Source of the DNA: WTAW01 sp050115915
GTDB taxonomy: Bacteria; Acidobacteriota; Aminicenantia; Aminicenantales; Aminicenantaceae
NCBI GenBank assembly: GCA_050115915.1
Contig: JASFPP010000001.1
Span: 1 to 64,000 of the forward strand
Reading direction: 5' to 3'
Length of the DNA: 64,000 nucleotides
Shown piece after piece: positions 17,003 to 26,332 of this stretch; positions within the stretch are counted from its first letter, which is position 1; the number at the start of each line of letters is the position of its first letter. The notes beneath the pieces are model-generated. The model had not been told where the DNA came from. It worked only from the letters and a program-made list of their open reading frames with translations, and did no database searches. Both the position numbers and the translations under genes were made by a program.

Positions 17003-18391
17003 TTGAACGCAAACGAAGTCATCCTGCTCAACCCGCCGGGGGATAAACTCTACATCAGGGACTATTACTGCAGCTTTTCCTCCAAGGCCAACTACTACTG
17101 GCCGCCCCAGGACCTCATCTACCTCAGCGGAATTCTGGATGGAGAGTATAACGTCCGAGTGATCGATGCTATTATCAATAAAATGTCGGAGGAAGCTGTA
17201 TTCAATGAGATCGTGGAATCCAGCGCCCGGGCTTTGATTTTCACAACCGGGACGGCAACGATGCAATCGGACCTCCGGTTGATGGAGCGGATCAAAGCCA
17301 AGACCGGTATAAAAATTGTGGCCAGTGCTGGGATTTTGCCTTTTGTCGGGGAAGATCTTCTCGAGCGGCATCCCTATGTGGATGCCGTCATTCTGGATTT
17401 CACGAGCCCGAATATTCGTGTTTTTCTCAAAGAAAACGGACAGATGGATTCACCTCTCCTGGGGCTTATCACAAGGAAAAATGGACAGTTTCTGAAGAGC
17501 ACAGAGATGCCGCCGCGGACTTATGCTGTGCCTGTCCCCCGCCACGACCTCTTCGATTTTAAAAAATACCGGATCCCGATCGCCCGGAGATTCCCGTTCA
17601 CTGTTGTTGTGACGTCGCTCGGCTGCCCTCACAGCTGCGGATTCTGCACGGCTGGTGCTTACGGTTACAGAACGAGGGATGTGGATGGAGTGATCGAAGA
17701 GCTTCGTTTGCTGACTCGACTGGGTGTCAAGGAGATCCTATTCCAGGATCCCACGTTCACAATCAACACAAACCGTGTGGTCGAGATCTGCAGCAAAATG
17801 GTCGAAAACGCGTTCGATTTTACATGGAGCTGCAACGCCCACATCAAATCTTTCAACGAGGATAAGATCAAACACATGAAGGCAGCGGGATGCCATACGG
17901 TGTCGTTGGGCATCGAGAGCGGGAGCGATGAAATCCTCGAGAAGTATTCCAAAAAGATCACGACAGACGAGATTAAGAGTACGATTCGCATGCTGAACGC
18001 TTATAAGATCCATGTGCTGGGCTATTTTATCATCGGGCTTCCGGGGGATGACGAGGAATCCATCCGGAAGACGATCGATCTGGCCAAGGAGCTGGATATC
18101 GATTTTGCTTCATTTGCCATCGCTACTCCGGATGTGGGCACTCCACTGAGAGAAGAGGCCCTCCAGAAAGGATGGATGCGTCCCGAGGAGGATGTGTTCG
18201 ACAGCACGGACTTCCCTGTGCTTGAGGCCGGAACTCTGTCGAAGGAGGAGGTCTGGAAGCTCAGAAACCAGGCAGTCCGGGAGTTTTACCTCAGGCCTTC
18301 TTATCTGTTCAAGATGATCCGCCAGATCCGGAGTTTGCGCGATATCCAGGTGGCCGTCTCGAACGCCCTATCGCTTTTCCGAAAATCATGA
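17003..18391 (+). CDS. B12-binding radical SAM protein, possibly HpnJ-like
   Basis: The N-terminal half (about 1-140) looks like a cobalamin-binding domain of the B12-radical SAM group, opening VILLNPPGDKLYIRD. The radical SAM core follows with SLGCPHSCGFC near residue 210 (CxxxCxxC) and FIIGLPGDDEESI near 345. These enzymes methylate or rearrange unactivated carbons. It is immediately followed, with a 4-base ATGA overlap, by a YdjC/HpnK-like deacetylase and then a GT2. That trio recalls hopanoid head-group genes hpnI/J/K, but no hopene cyclase is in the window. The start is TTG with weak upstream signals. Confidence 0.87.
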   Translation: MNANEVILLNPPGDKLYIRDYYCSFSSKANYYWPPQDLIYLSGILDGEYNVRVIDAIINKMSEEAVFNEIVESSARALIFTTGTATMQSDLRLMERIKAKTGIKIVASAGILPFVGEDLLERHPYVDAVILDFTSPNIRVFLKENGQMDSPLLGLITRKNGQFLKSTEMPPRTYAVPVPRHDLFDFKKYRIPIARRFPFTVVVTSLGCPHSCGFCTAGAYGYRTRDVDGVIEELRLLTRLGVKEILFQDPTFTINTNRVVEICSKMVENAFDFTWSCNAHIKSFNEDKIKHMKAAGCHTVSLGIESGSDEILEKYSKKITTDEIKSTIRMLNAYKIHVLGYFIIGLPGDDEESIRKTIDLAKELDIDFASFAIATPDVGTPLREEALQKGWMRPEEDVFDSTDFPVLEAGTLSKEEVWKLRNQAVREFYLRPSYLFKMIRQIRSLRDIQVAVSNALSLFRKS

Positions 18392-19236
18392 AAAAAGTCA
18401 TAATCAATGCCGATGACTTCGGACTTGTCCAGGGAGTGAACGAGGGAATAATCAAAGCCCATAAAGAGGGCATCCTGACAAGCACAACACTTATGGCCAA
18501 CATGCCGGGATTCGATCAAGCCGTTGAATTGGCGGGGGCCCATCCGAATTTAGGCGTGGGTGTCCATCTCAATATCCTGAGAGGACAGCCCCTCTCACCG
18601 GTCGAGAAAGTGGAGAGCCTTCTCTCCAAAGACAGATGTTTTGTTCCAAGTGTGCCGCACCTCCTCCGTCGAATCTTGCTTAAACGTATAGGCATCGATG
18701 AGGTCGAGCGGGAGTTCAGGGCACAAGTGGAGAAGGTGAAGAATACCGGTCTCTCCCCCAGCCACATCGATAGCGAGAAACACATCCATATGATCCGGCC
18801 ACTTTTCCGGATTGTCCTGAAGATAGCAAAGGAGTACAGGATCAACAGGGTACGGTTTATCCAGGAATGCTGTCTCTTCTTACGGCCCGGACAGATGTTG
18901 AAATCGATGCTCATCTCCCTGTCTTCAGCCTCCTTGAAAAAGAGGATGACGAATGAGGGGGTCCGATCACCTGACAGGTTTTATGGCGTTTGCGACAGCG
19001 GCCGGATTACCGCCGCTAAACTTAAAAAGGTCCTTCACAGAGTGAAGGAGGGTGTTACGGAAATTATGGTTCATCCTGGATTTATCACACAAGACATGTT
19101 AGAGTTAGAAACGAGAATCGGGCCTTATTACATCAATAAATACAGAGAGAAAGAGTTGAGTGCATTGCTCGATGAACGTTTGCCAGATGTCATTGCTGAT
19201 CTGGGGATTCGGTTGATAAATTTTAGTCATTTATGA
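18388..19236 (+). CDS. YdjC/ChbG family deacetylase, HpnK-like
   Basis: YdjC-family enzymes remove acetyl groups from N-acetylated sugars using a divalent metal. The metal and catalytic motifs are visible: INADDFGL near residue 6, GVHLNILRG near 58, and HIDSEKHIHM near 125. The C-terminal IMVHPG matches the family. Its 282 residues are normal. It overlaps the upstream radical SAM gene by 4 bases and is 15 bases from the GT2 gene, so all three are probably co-translated. The likely substrate is a lipid-linked amino sugar or hopanoid-linked sugar made by these neighbours. Confidence 0.88.
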   Translation: MKKVIINADDFGLVQGVNEGIIKAHKEGILTSTTLMANMPGFDQAVELAGAHPNLGVGVHLNILRGQPLSPVEKVESLLSKDRCFVPSVPHLLRRILLKRIGIDEVEREFRAQVEKVKNTGLSPSHIDSEKHIHMIRPLFRIVLKIAKEYRINRVRFIQECCLFLRPGQMLKSMLISLSSASLKKRMTNEGVRSPDRFYGVCDSGRITAAKLKKVLHRVKEGVTEIMVHPGFITQDMLELETRIGPYYINKYREKELSALLDERLPDVIADLGIRLINFSHL

Positions 19237-19251
19237 TCGGTCAAAGATCCT

Positions 19252-20244
19252 ATGGATGAAAAACATATAAATCCGCAGATTTCGATCGTTGTTCCGTTTT
19301 ATAACGAAGAAGACAACATCAAAGAGCTCTATGAACAACTCACCCGGGTGCTTGGAGTGTTGGGCGCGTCGTACGAGCTGATCTTTATCGATGATGGGAG
19401 CACGGACCGCAGTCATGACATATTGATTAAATTGTTCGCATCGGATAAAACCGTCAAAGTCATCCGGTTGCGTAAAAACTTCGGTCAAACGGCCGCTCTT
19501 CAGGCCGGATTCGACCATGCCAGGGGAAAGATCATTATATCTATGGACGGGGACCTGCAGCATGATCCCGCAGATATCCCTAAACTATTGGCTCCAATAA
19601 GTGAGGGATTCGACATTGCCTCTGGATGGAGAAAAGAACGGAAGGATAATTTTCTCCTGAGACGTTTTCCCTCCTGGGTGGCGAACCGCATCATGCGCCT
19701 CCTCTCTGGAGTTAAAATCCACGATTTTGGCACAACCTTTAAGGCCTACAGGAGAGATGTCCTCGAGGGGATCCGGCTTTACGGAGAGCTTCACCGTTTT
19801 ATCCCTGCCCTTATCAGCCGGACGGGCGTAAAGATCACAGAGGTTCCGATCAAGAATGTGGTCCGCCAGAAAGGGAGATCCAAGTACGGCCTTTCGCGTA
19901 TCCGCAGAGTGCTCTTCGACCTGATAACGGTCAAATTCATCATCAGCTTCATCGATCGGCCGCTGCAGTTTTTCGGACTGATCGGTATGATCCTCGGAGG
20001 GATCGGATTCACCATCGCTCTTATCCTGACAGTGGGGTTTTACTTTTTTGAGTGGTCGATCCGGGACAACCTGGGGAATTTAATACTTGGTGTGTTCCTG
20101 ATGATCCTGGGGCTCCAGTTCGTAATGACCGGCCTGCTGGCAGAGATCATCTCGCGGATCTATTTCACCACACACGAGATGCGGATCTACTCTGTGGCGG
20201 AGTTGAAGTCCCACGAACCTCCCGGGAGTGAAGAAGGGAGCTGA
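19252..20244 (+). CDS. GT2 polyprenyl-phosphate glycosyltransferase with two membrane spans
   Basis: The GT-A domain shows SIVVPFYNEEDNI, FIDDGSTDRS and SMDGDLQHDPADIP, then HDFGTTFKAYRR and GELHRFIPAL, hallmarks of the ArnC/GtrB branch. Two hydrophobic spans lie at about 240-265 and 278-305. It should load a sugar onto undecaprenyl phosphate. It has a close paralog at 27511-28491 with the same motif order. It is followed by a PMT-like GT-C transferase that could consume the lipid-linked sugar. Confidence 0.92.
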   Translation: MDEKHINPQISIVVPFYNEEDNIKELYEQLTRVLGVLGASYELIFIDDGSTDRSHDILIKLFASDKTVKVIRLRKNFGQTAALQAGFDHARGKIIISMDGDLQHDPADIPKLLAPISEGFDIASGWRKERKDNFLLRRFPSWVANRIMRLLSGVKIHDFGTTFKAYRRDVLEGIRLYGELHRFIPALISRTGVKITEVPIKNVVRQKGRSKYGLSRIRRVLFDLITVKFIISFIDRPLQFFGLIGMILGGIGFTIALILTVGFYFFEWSIRDNLGNLILGVFLMILGLQFVMTGLLAEIISRIYFTTHEMRIYSVAELKSHEPPGSEEGS

Positions 20245-20270
20245 CCCAGGCCCTGGAAGAGGATAGGCTG

Positions 20271-22382
20271 TTGAACACCATTTTGTCCAGAAACGTTCAA
20301 CAGAAAGCGGATCTTTTAATTTGGGTGGGCCTCGTCCTTTTCTGTGTTTTTATCCTTTGTCTTTTTATCCAATCCCTGGATGCCCTCTCTCTATGGATGG
20401 ATGAAGGATTCTACTATCTCGCCACTGAGAGGATCTTGGAACTGGGTTATCCTCTATTTCCTTCCGGACACATCTATTACAAAGCCATTTTGTATGCGTA
20501 TGTTTCGGCTCTTTTCACCAAGATCTTTGGGTTCACAGTGTTCAATCTTAGGCTGATCAGCGTCCTGTGCACGATCGGTCTGATCCCTGTGCTTTATCTA
20601 GCGGGAAAAAAGCTGTTCAATCGAACGGTGGGTGTCGGTGCTGCCGTTGTTTTTTCTCTGTGTGTGTGGGTTGCCGAATACGGGCGCGTCGACCTCTACT
20701 TCGCCCCTCTTCAGCTTGTGAGTTTTGGCGGGCTTTATCTTTTTTACAGGGGATTTTTCGAGGAGAAAAAAACGTACAAAATATTTGCGACAGCGGTGTT
20801 TATCGCGGCACCCCTCGTCCATCAGCTGGGAATGAGCGTCTGGTTCTGTTATCCTGCTTTTTTCCTCGTCAAAGGGATACGAAGATTTGTCCGCAGGGAT
20901 GTGCTTCTGAGTTTTTCTTTGACAACGGTGTTTTACATTCTTGTCCAGCTCCATGAGTATTTCTTCTGGGAAGTGGGGTATGTGTATGCCAAAACCGATC
21001 AGAGCATGCAGGGCATGATCGAGTATTTTTTTGCCAGTTTTTCGCTCGACTATTTTTATGAGTTCTACGGCAGTTTTCCCCGAATGAGCCTGATCATCGG
21101 GGCCGGGAGTCTTCTCCTCCTCATCACCTTGTTTCGAGAAAGAAAAGCACAAGAATCCCGTACGCAATCCTTTTCGAAAAACTGGCTCTTTTTGTATCTC
21201 TGCCTGGTGTTCCCCCTGGTCTTCCTCGGCTTTTTCAGGACGCACGTCCAGCCCCGCTACCTCTACCAGCTGTATCCTCTTTTTGTTGTTCTCTATGCTG
21301 TTTGCCTTTTTCAGCTGTCACGGATCCTGATCGAGGTCTTGATGCTGCCTTACAAACAAAAAAGAGGCGCCGGTTTTTCGGTGGCAGCAGGAGTCCTTTT
21401 TGTGGCTCTTCTCTTTTTGACCGCAGAGGGCGTGGGTATCGGGAGGGTGAAGCGGATCGTCGATCGGCAGTATGGCGACTCCATCCAGACAGATATCGTC
21501 AACAGGTCGGGGAGACATCAGCACTATGATCATAGAGGGCCGGGAGAGTATGTCCGGTACTTTCTCCGGGAAGATGACCTGGTTGTCGCCATCCATGTGG
21601 TCTTCCAAAACATCTATGCAGGGAGGGTCGACTATTGGCTGTGGTCCGGGGGGCCCGGGACCTGGGATGCATGGGAGGAGACATCCGAGGGATGGAAGGA
21701 TTTTTATATCGGAGCCAGGTGGATCAATAATCTGGAAGACCTGAGACAGGTGCTGGAAAAGGATCCCCAAAGGAGGGTTTGGATCATCGCATCTCCCTCT
21801 ATCCTTCGCAGGGATCACATCAACGCAAACATCGCTCGGTTCATCCAACGAGACCCGGAGAAGCTCGTATTTCGGGGCAAAGACGGTATGTCAGAGGTTT
21901 ATCTATGGAATGACGCGACAGGGGCTCTAACAGGGCCCCCGTGCACGATGGAGGGAGAATGGATGCCTGCGCTTTTTGGGAAGGCCGTTTTCGAAGAAAA
22001 TGCTTCAAGAGGCTGTGCTTTTTATATGCCCAAACAGAAGGAGGGCGGGAAACTCAGTTCCTACAAGACGGGGCAGGCATATTTTCCCGGGCGTTATTCG
22101 GTGTCTTTACGGGTTAAGGCCGAGGATTTCGAACGCGCTGGTGACCGATTGTTGGGCGTTGCCCTTCTCGACAGGCCTGGGGGAGACGAAGTGGTCTCTT
22201 ACTTTATTACCGGAGACAGGATCCAGGAAGGAGTGGATTACCAGGTTTATAGCTTCGATTATTATCAGAACAAGGAAAGTCAAATATATCTGAAGTTTTT
22301 ATTCACAGGTCGAGGGAATGTGTGGCTCGATTATGTGGACATAAAGCCAGTGATTGAACCTCCGGCGGATAAATTTCCGTAG
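20271..22382 (+). CDS. GT39/PMT-like integral membrane glycosyltransferase with C-terminal jelly-roll-like domain
   Basis: The first loop carries the acidic pair in LWMDEGFYYL (near residue 44), the catalytic signature of GT-C enzymes such as ArnT and PMT. About ten or more hydrophobic segments follow to residue about 385. The remaining third is soluble and presumably periplasmic: residues about 400-550 are of unknown fold, and about 560-700 look like a carbohydrate-binding-type beta sandwich ending NVWLDYVDIKPV. The start is TTG at 20271. It would transfer a sugar from a polyprenyl-phosphate donor, probably one made by the GT2 just upstream, to an extracytoplasmic acceptor. Confidence 0.83.
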   Translation: MNTILSRNVQQKADLLIWVGLVLFCVFILCLFIQSLDALSLWMDEGFYYLATERILELGYPLFPSGHIYYKAILYAYVSALFTKIFGFTVFNLRLISVLCTIGLIPVLYLAGKKLFNRTVGVGAAVVFSLCVWVAEYGRVDLYFAPLQLVSFGGLYLFYRGFFEEKKTYKIFATAVFIAAPLVHQLGMSVWFCYPAFFLVKGIRRFVRRDVLLSFSLTTVFYILVQLHEYFFWEVGYVYAKTDQSMQGMIEYFFASFSLDYFYEFYGSFPRMSLIIGAGSLLLLITLFRERKAQESRTQSFSKNWLFLYLCLVFPLVFLGFFRTHVQPRYLYQLYPLFVVLYAVCLFQLSRILIEVLMLPYKQKRGAGFSVAAGVLFVALLFLTAEGVGIGRVKRIVDRQYGDSIQTDIVNRSGRHQHYDHRGPGEYVRYFLREDDLVVAIHVVFQNIYAGRVDYWLWSGGPGTWDAWEETSEGWKDFYIGARWINNLEDLRQVLEKDPQRRVWIIASPSILRRDHINANIARFIQRDPEKLVFRGKDGMSEVYLWNDATGALTGPPCTMEGEWMPALFGKAVFEENASRGCAFYMPKQKEGGKLSSYKTGQAYFPGRYSVSLRVKAEDFERAGDRLLGVALLDRPGGDEVVSYFITGDRIQEGVDYQVYSFDYYQNKESQIYLKFLFTGRGNVWLDYVDIKPVIEPPADKFP

Positions 22383-22452
22383 GGAATGAATCAAACAATC
22401 GAAACTTATCAATATGAATGAGCGAACGGAGAAGAAACGAAAGGAGGGTGGG

Positions 22453-23205
22453 ATGAACAACGATTTTCGGGGGAGTGTGCAGAAGGAGCTCATCGATAAA
22501 AGGGGATCTTTTTTTTCCAAGTATTCCTCACTGTTTCTTGGCAGGAAAAATCTCTTTTCGTTTCTCAGGTATGAGTGTGTGCTTCTGCTCTTCTCAGGGG
22601 TGCCCGGGGCGCTGGGCTTCTTCCTACGGAAAGTTTTCTACCCTGGCTTATTCAAACAGGTTGGGAAAGGCGTGGTCTTCGGACGGAACATTACCCTACG
22701 GCATCCCAAGAAGATCTCTATAGGCGCGAATACCTTCATCGACGACAACGTGGTGCTCGACGCGAAGGGCGAGGAAAACCAGGGGATAATCATCGGAGAA
22801 AATGTCTATATCGGCCGGAATACCATCTTGAGCTGCAAAGAGGGTTCGATATCCCTAGATGATTTCTGCAACATCTCGGCCAACTGTATGCTCCTCTCAG
22901 AGACGGATATCCGTTTAGGAAAATACTGCTTTTTAGCGGGGCAATGCTACCTCGTGGCCGGCGGGAATCACACATTCGATGACATATCCGTTCCGATCAT
23001 GTTCCAGCCCTCCTATTCCAAAGGGGGAATCACCGTCGGTGAGGATGTTTGGCTGGCAGCCGGCGTTATTGTCCTGGATGGGATCAATGTCGGCAAAGGG
23101 ACCGTTGTTGGCGCAGGATCCGTAGTCACCGAATCCCTCCCTGAGTATTGTATTGCTGTCGGAAGTCCCGCCCAAAAGATCAAAGACAGAAAGATTGCCG
23201 TTTAA
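22453..23205 (+). CDS. Hexapeptide-repeat (left-handed beta-helix) acyltransferase
   Basis: Hexapeptide repeats run from about residue 75 to the C-terminus (VVFGRNITL, ISIGANTFI, VYIGRNTIL, IGVL-like turns), ending with the GVIVLDGINVGKGTVVGAGS stretch typical of LacA/WbbJ-like O-acetyltransferases. These trimeric enzymes use acetyl-CoA. The start at 22453 is chosen because AAGGAGGG (22441-22448) lies just before it; an ATG at 22414 is in frame but has no such signal. It closes the plus-strand glycan run and probably acetylates a sugar of the same polymer. Confidence 0.88.
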   Translation: MNNDFRGSVQKELIDKRGSFFSKYSSLFLGRKNLFSFLRYECVLLLFSGVPGALGFFLRKVFYPGLFKQVGKGVVFGRNITLRHPKKISIGANTFIDDNVVLDAKGEENQGIIIGENVYIGRNTILSCKEGSISLDDFCNISANCMLLSETDIRLGKYCFLAGQCYLVAGGNHTFDDISVPIMFQPSYSKGGITVGEDVWLAAGVIVLDGINVGKGTVVGAGSVVTESLPEYCIAVGSPAQKIKDRKIAV

Positions 23206-23226
23206 ATCAATTTCGACGAGAAAGAA

Positions 23227-24465
23227 CTAAGATTTTTTTGTGTGAGTTTTTTCTTCCAGTTCCTGTATGACAACCGAGCAGGCCATGTTCCCCACCACGT
23301 TGACACATGTCCGGACCATATCGAGTAGCCTCTCGACACCCAGTATGAGGGCGATCCCCTCGAGAGGGATGCCCAACTGCTTCAGGACCAGAGCCAGGGC
23401 GATAATCCCGGCCATGGGGACGCCGGCTGCTCCGATGGAGGCCATAACGGCCATGAGAACGATCGTGACCTGACCGGTTAAGCCCAAGGGGATGCCGTAT
23501 ATCTGGGCGATGAAGACCGCAGACACTCCCTGGTAGAGCGCTGTGCCGTCCATGTTGACAGTCGAACCCAGGGGAATCACGAAGCTGGAGTACTCGCGTT
23601 TGACTCCGATGTGCTCGACACTCTCCATGGCAACGGGAAGGGTAGCCATGGAGCTGGAGGTACTGAAGGCGATGATGATGGCTTCTTTGACAGCTCTGAA
23701 GAAATAGAGGGGATTGGTCCGCCCGAGAACGCTGACAGCTAAGCTGTTAAAGGTGATCCCGTAGAGGATTAATCCCCCTATGACCACAGTGCAGTACTTG
23801 AGCAGGGTGAACAGGATATCCATCCCGAATCGTCCGATCACTGCTGCGCTGAGGGCGAATACGCCGTAGGGTGCCACTTTCATGACCAAGTGGACGACTT
23901 GAATGAAAATATCATTGAGGGCATCCAGCATCTTGACCAGGAAATCGGATTTCTCCGTCGGGATGAGCGTGAGAACGATGCCGAAGAGGATGGCCATAAA
24001 TATGATCTGGAGCATGTTGCCGTCGATGAAGGCCTTGACGGGATTCTTGGGGACGATATTGACCAGGATCTCGACGATGGATGGTTTTTCTTCCATCCGT
24101 TTGATCCCATCCTGGGCTCTGGCCTCATAGTTCTCCATGAGTTGGGTTTGGACCGTCTCGGGCAGGCCCTCGCCGGGATTGGCGGTGTTGGCCAAAAAGA
24201 GACCCACGCAGATGGCGATGATCGTTGTGATGACAAAATAAAGGGACGTCTTGGCCCCGATCCGGCCTAGCTTTTTGATGTCTCCCAGGCTGGCAGTCCC
24301 CAGCATCAGGGAGACGAACACCAGGGGGACCACGATCATGGTGATCAGGTTGAGAAAGACGGTCCCGATGGGTTCGATGAACAAGACCTTTTCTTTAAAA
24401 ATAAGACCGGCAATGATCCCAAGGATGAGTCCGAGGAAGATTTTGGTGTGGAGTTTGATTTTCAT
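23227..24465 (-). CDS. Dicarboxylate/amino acid:cation symporter (DAACS family)
   Basis: This is a GltP/DctA-type carrier that takes up glutamate, aspartate or C4-dicarboxylates with Na+ or H+. Seen are the N-terminal LHTKIFLGLILGIIAG, the serine-rich hairpin TSSSMATLPVAME near residue 262, NMDGTALYQG near 297, and GAAGVPMAG near 345. At 412 residues with about eight membrane segments it is full length. It is convergent with the acyltransferase gene (21 bases apart) and follows a methyltransferase gene on the same strand. Its presence inside a glycan region looks incidental. Confidence 0.93.
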   Translation of the reverse strand: MKIKLHTKIFLGLILGIIAGLIFKEKVLFIEPIGTVFLNLITMIVVPLVFVSLMLGTASLGDIKKLGRIGAKTSLYFVITTIIAICVGLFLANTANPGEGLPETVQTQLMENYEARAQDGIKRMEEKPSIVEILVNIVPKNPVKAFIDGNMLQIIFMAILFGIVLTLIPTEKSDFLVKMLDALNDIFIQVVHLVMKVAPYGVFALSAAVIGRFGMDILFTLLKYCTVVIGGLILYGITFNSLAVSVLGRTNPLYFFRAVKEAIIIAFSTSSSMATLPVAMESVEHIGVKREYSSFVIPLGSTVNMDGTALYQGVSAVFIAQIYGIPLGLTGQVTIVLMAVMASIGAAGVPMAGIIALALVLKQLGIPLEGIALILGVERLLDMVRTCVNVVGNMACSVVIQELEEKTHTKKS

Positions 24466-24486
24466 GGATACCGCCTGTTCTCCCTC

Positions 24487-25245
24487 CTATTGCTTCCGGG
24501 CCTTGTATATAAAATTGGATGTGCTGTCGAATCGGCCGGATGCCGGGAGAAACTTTTCTATCGTGAATCCCCTCTCCTCCAGGAATTCTTTGATCTCTTC
24601 CGGGTAGTAGTGATGCCGTATCGGAACAAAATACCAATCCATGATAAGCTCTTCCAGCTTTTCCCCCTTTCGGGATTTTTCCCGTTTTTTGAAAAAGAAA
24701 ACGACGGGAGAGAGAAACACGGCAAGGATTTTGGAGAGTGCTTTCCATGATTTTTTTGGCGTCCGCAGCAGTGTTTTCCGGATGATCTCGTGGATAAAGG
24801 TCGCTTTGGTTTTGGTGTAGACGGCAAGGAGTAGGGAGCCCCCCTTTTTCAGGACTCTGATCAGTTCTTCGATTGCGCCGAAAGGGTCGGTGGTGTGGTG
24901 GGCCGTACCCCAGGCCCAGACTATATCGAAACTCTCATCCGCAAAGGGAAGCTCGAGCATGTCCTCTTTCTGGAACTGTGCTGTTTCCAAGTTGAATCTG
25001 TCTTTTAAGGTCTTTGCTGTTTCGAGGCTTCCCTCGCTGATGTCGATCCCGGTGACATTGCCCGCACCGTTTTTTGCGAAAATGATACTGAATATGCCTG
25101 TTCCGCAACCCGCGTCGAGAACTTTTTTCCCGGCCACCTCTGTGCCGGAATAAAAGATCTTCCAGTGATTTTCCGATTCCTCATATTCGGGAATATACTC
25201 CGTCCAAACGACGTCATAGAATTTACTGACTTTTTCTTTATCCAT
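24487..25245 (-). CDS. Class I SAM-dependent methyltransferase
   Basis: Motif I is VLDAGCGTGIFS near residue 40, then VTGIDISEGSLE and FDIVWAWGTAHHTTDP near 108, a Methyltransf_11-like layout. The C-terminal part is basic and includes a hydrophobic stretch (ILAVFLSPVVFFF, about 170-185), suggesting membrane association. The substrate is unknown. It has its own promoter and is 21 bases upstream of the DAACS gene. Confidence 0.85.
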   Translation of the reverse strand: MDKEKVSKFYDVVWTEYIPEYEESENHWKIFYSGTEVAGKKVLDAGCGTGIFSIIFAKNGAGNVTGIDISEGSLETAKTLKDRFNLETAQFQKEDMLELPFADESFDIVWAWGTAHHTTDPFGAIEELIRVLKKGGSLLLAVYTKTKATFIHEIIRKTLLRTPKKSWKALSKILAVFLSPVVFFFKKREKSRKGEKLEELIMDWYFVPIRHHYYPEEIKEFLEERGFTIEKFLPASGRFDSTSNFIYKARKQ

Positions 25246-25299
25246 CTGAGCTTGTCTCTGCCTTTTTAGCCTATCGATTCATGTTTTAAAATAGAAGAT

Positions 25300-25328
25300 A
25301 TCTTATAGACTTATCTCTTGCAAGTCAA
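25300..25328 (-). promoter_or_regulatory. Promoter of the methyltransferase/DAACS pair
   Basis: On the minus strand, TTGACT (25323-25328), a 17-base spacer and TAAGAT (25300-25305) lie in the 93-base gap after the epimerase gene. Confidence 0.55.
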
Positions 25329-25338
25329 TCGGGATGAG

Positions 25339-26319
25339 TTAAAGCCAGTTGTGGGCTTTCGACCACTCCACGGTTTGTAAAATTCCCTCCGCAAAGCTGA
25401 TCTTTGGGGAATAGCCAAGCTCTTGTTTGGCTTTTTGGATCGCCAGCGGTTTGGGGTGGATGAAAAAGCTCAGTCTCCCTCGGGTAAGAGGCGCTTCTTT
25501 TTTAAAAAGGGCAAAGGTCCTCTCCAGGACTGATGCAGCCATTATCACGGGAAAAAGGGGAAGGGAGATCGGCGGGATCTTGTTTCCCGCTGTCGATGCG
25601 ATTGTGGCTACGATATCCTTCACACTTAAGACTTCGCTCCCGGCGATGTGATAAATTTGGCCCTTCCGCCCCATCTCTGCGCACAGGAAAACGCCCTCCA
25701 CCAGGTCGTCGATGTGGACGGGCGTCTGCTGCGCATTCCCCTTTGTCACGAGCAAAAATCTTTTTTTGGCGATAGCTTTTATGAGTTTAAATGTTCGCCG
25801 ATCCCCGGGCCCATAGGCCCACCCCGGCCTGACGATGGCGATGTCCATTCCCTCTTCTGCAAATTGCCGAGCGATGTTCTCTCCCTCGAGCTTGCTCCGG
25901 TCATAACTGTTTTGGGGGTTTGGAACGAAGTCCTCGTTGGCCGCTTCGCCCCCTTCAACTGATCCCAAAACACCCGCAGAGCTGAAATGGACAGTTTTTG
26001 GGATACCGGCTGCTTTTGCAGCTTGGAGCACGTTTTTTGTCCCCTCAGCGTTTATACGAAAAAATTCGTTTTCTGAGAGGATCGATGCGCCCAAGGCGGC
26101 TGCACAGTGGAAGAGAAGATCCACTCCCTCAAAGATTCCTTCCAGAGTCACCGGGCTTGTGATGTCGCCTTTAACGACCTCATAGCTTTGACTGTTTGAC
26201 CCCTTTCTTCCCATTGGACGTGTGTGCTGGAAGACACGGACATTCCATTTTTTTCGAAGACATCCCTCGATCAGGGCACGGCCGATGAATCCCGATGCTC
26301 CTGTGATAAACGCTCTCAT
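25339..26319 (-). CDS. NAD(P)-dependent sugar epimerase/dehydratase (extended SDR)
   Basis: The Rossmann motif ITGASGFIGRAL starts at residue 4, and the active-site YDRSK (YxxxK) lies near residue 140 after a serine-containing SSAG segment. These are the marks of UDP-sugar epimerases and reductases. The ATG at 26319 is chosen because it places the Rossmann motif at the N-terminus; a GTG at 26346 would overlap the upstream gene. It is the last gene of the 28491-25339 minus-strand run with a GT2 and a GT4. The nucleotide-sugar substrate cannot be told. Confidence 0.87.
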   Translation of the reverse strand: MRAFITGASGFIGRALIEGCLRKKWNVRVFQHTRPMGRKGSNSQSYEVVKGDITSPVTLEGIFEGVDLLFHCAAALGASILSENEFFRINAEGTKNVLQAAKAAGIPKTVHFSSAGVLGSVEGGEAANEDFVPNPQNSYDRSKLEGENIARQFAEEGMDIAIVRPGWAYGPGDRRTFKLIKAIAKKRFLLVTKGNAQQTPVHIDDLVEGVFLCAEMGRKGQIYHIAGSEVLSVKDIVATIASTAGNKIPPISLPLFPVIMAASVLERTFALFKKEAPLTRGRLSFFIHPKPLAIQKAKQELGYSPKISFAEGILQTVEWSKAHNWL

Positions 26320-26332
26320 CGTGATAAGACCC

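Noticed and set aside
17003..19236. Firm naming of the two genes as hpnJ and hpnK
   Set aside because: Family features fit, but no hopene cyclase or other hpn gene is in the window, so the specific names are not justified.
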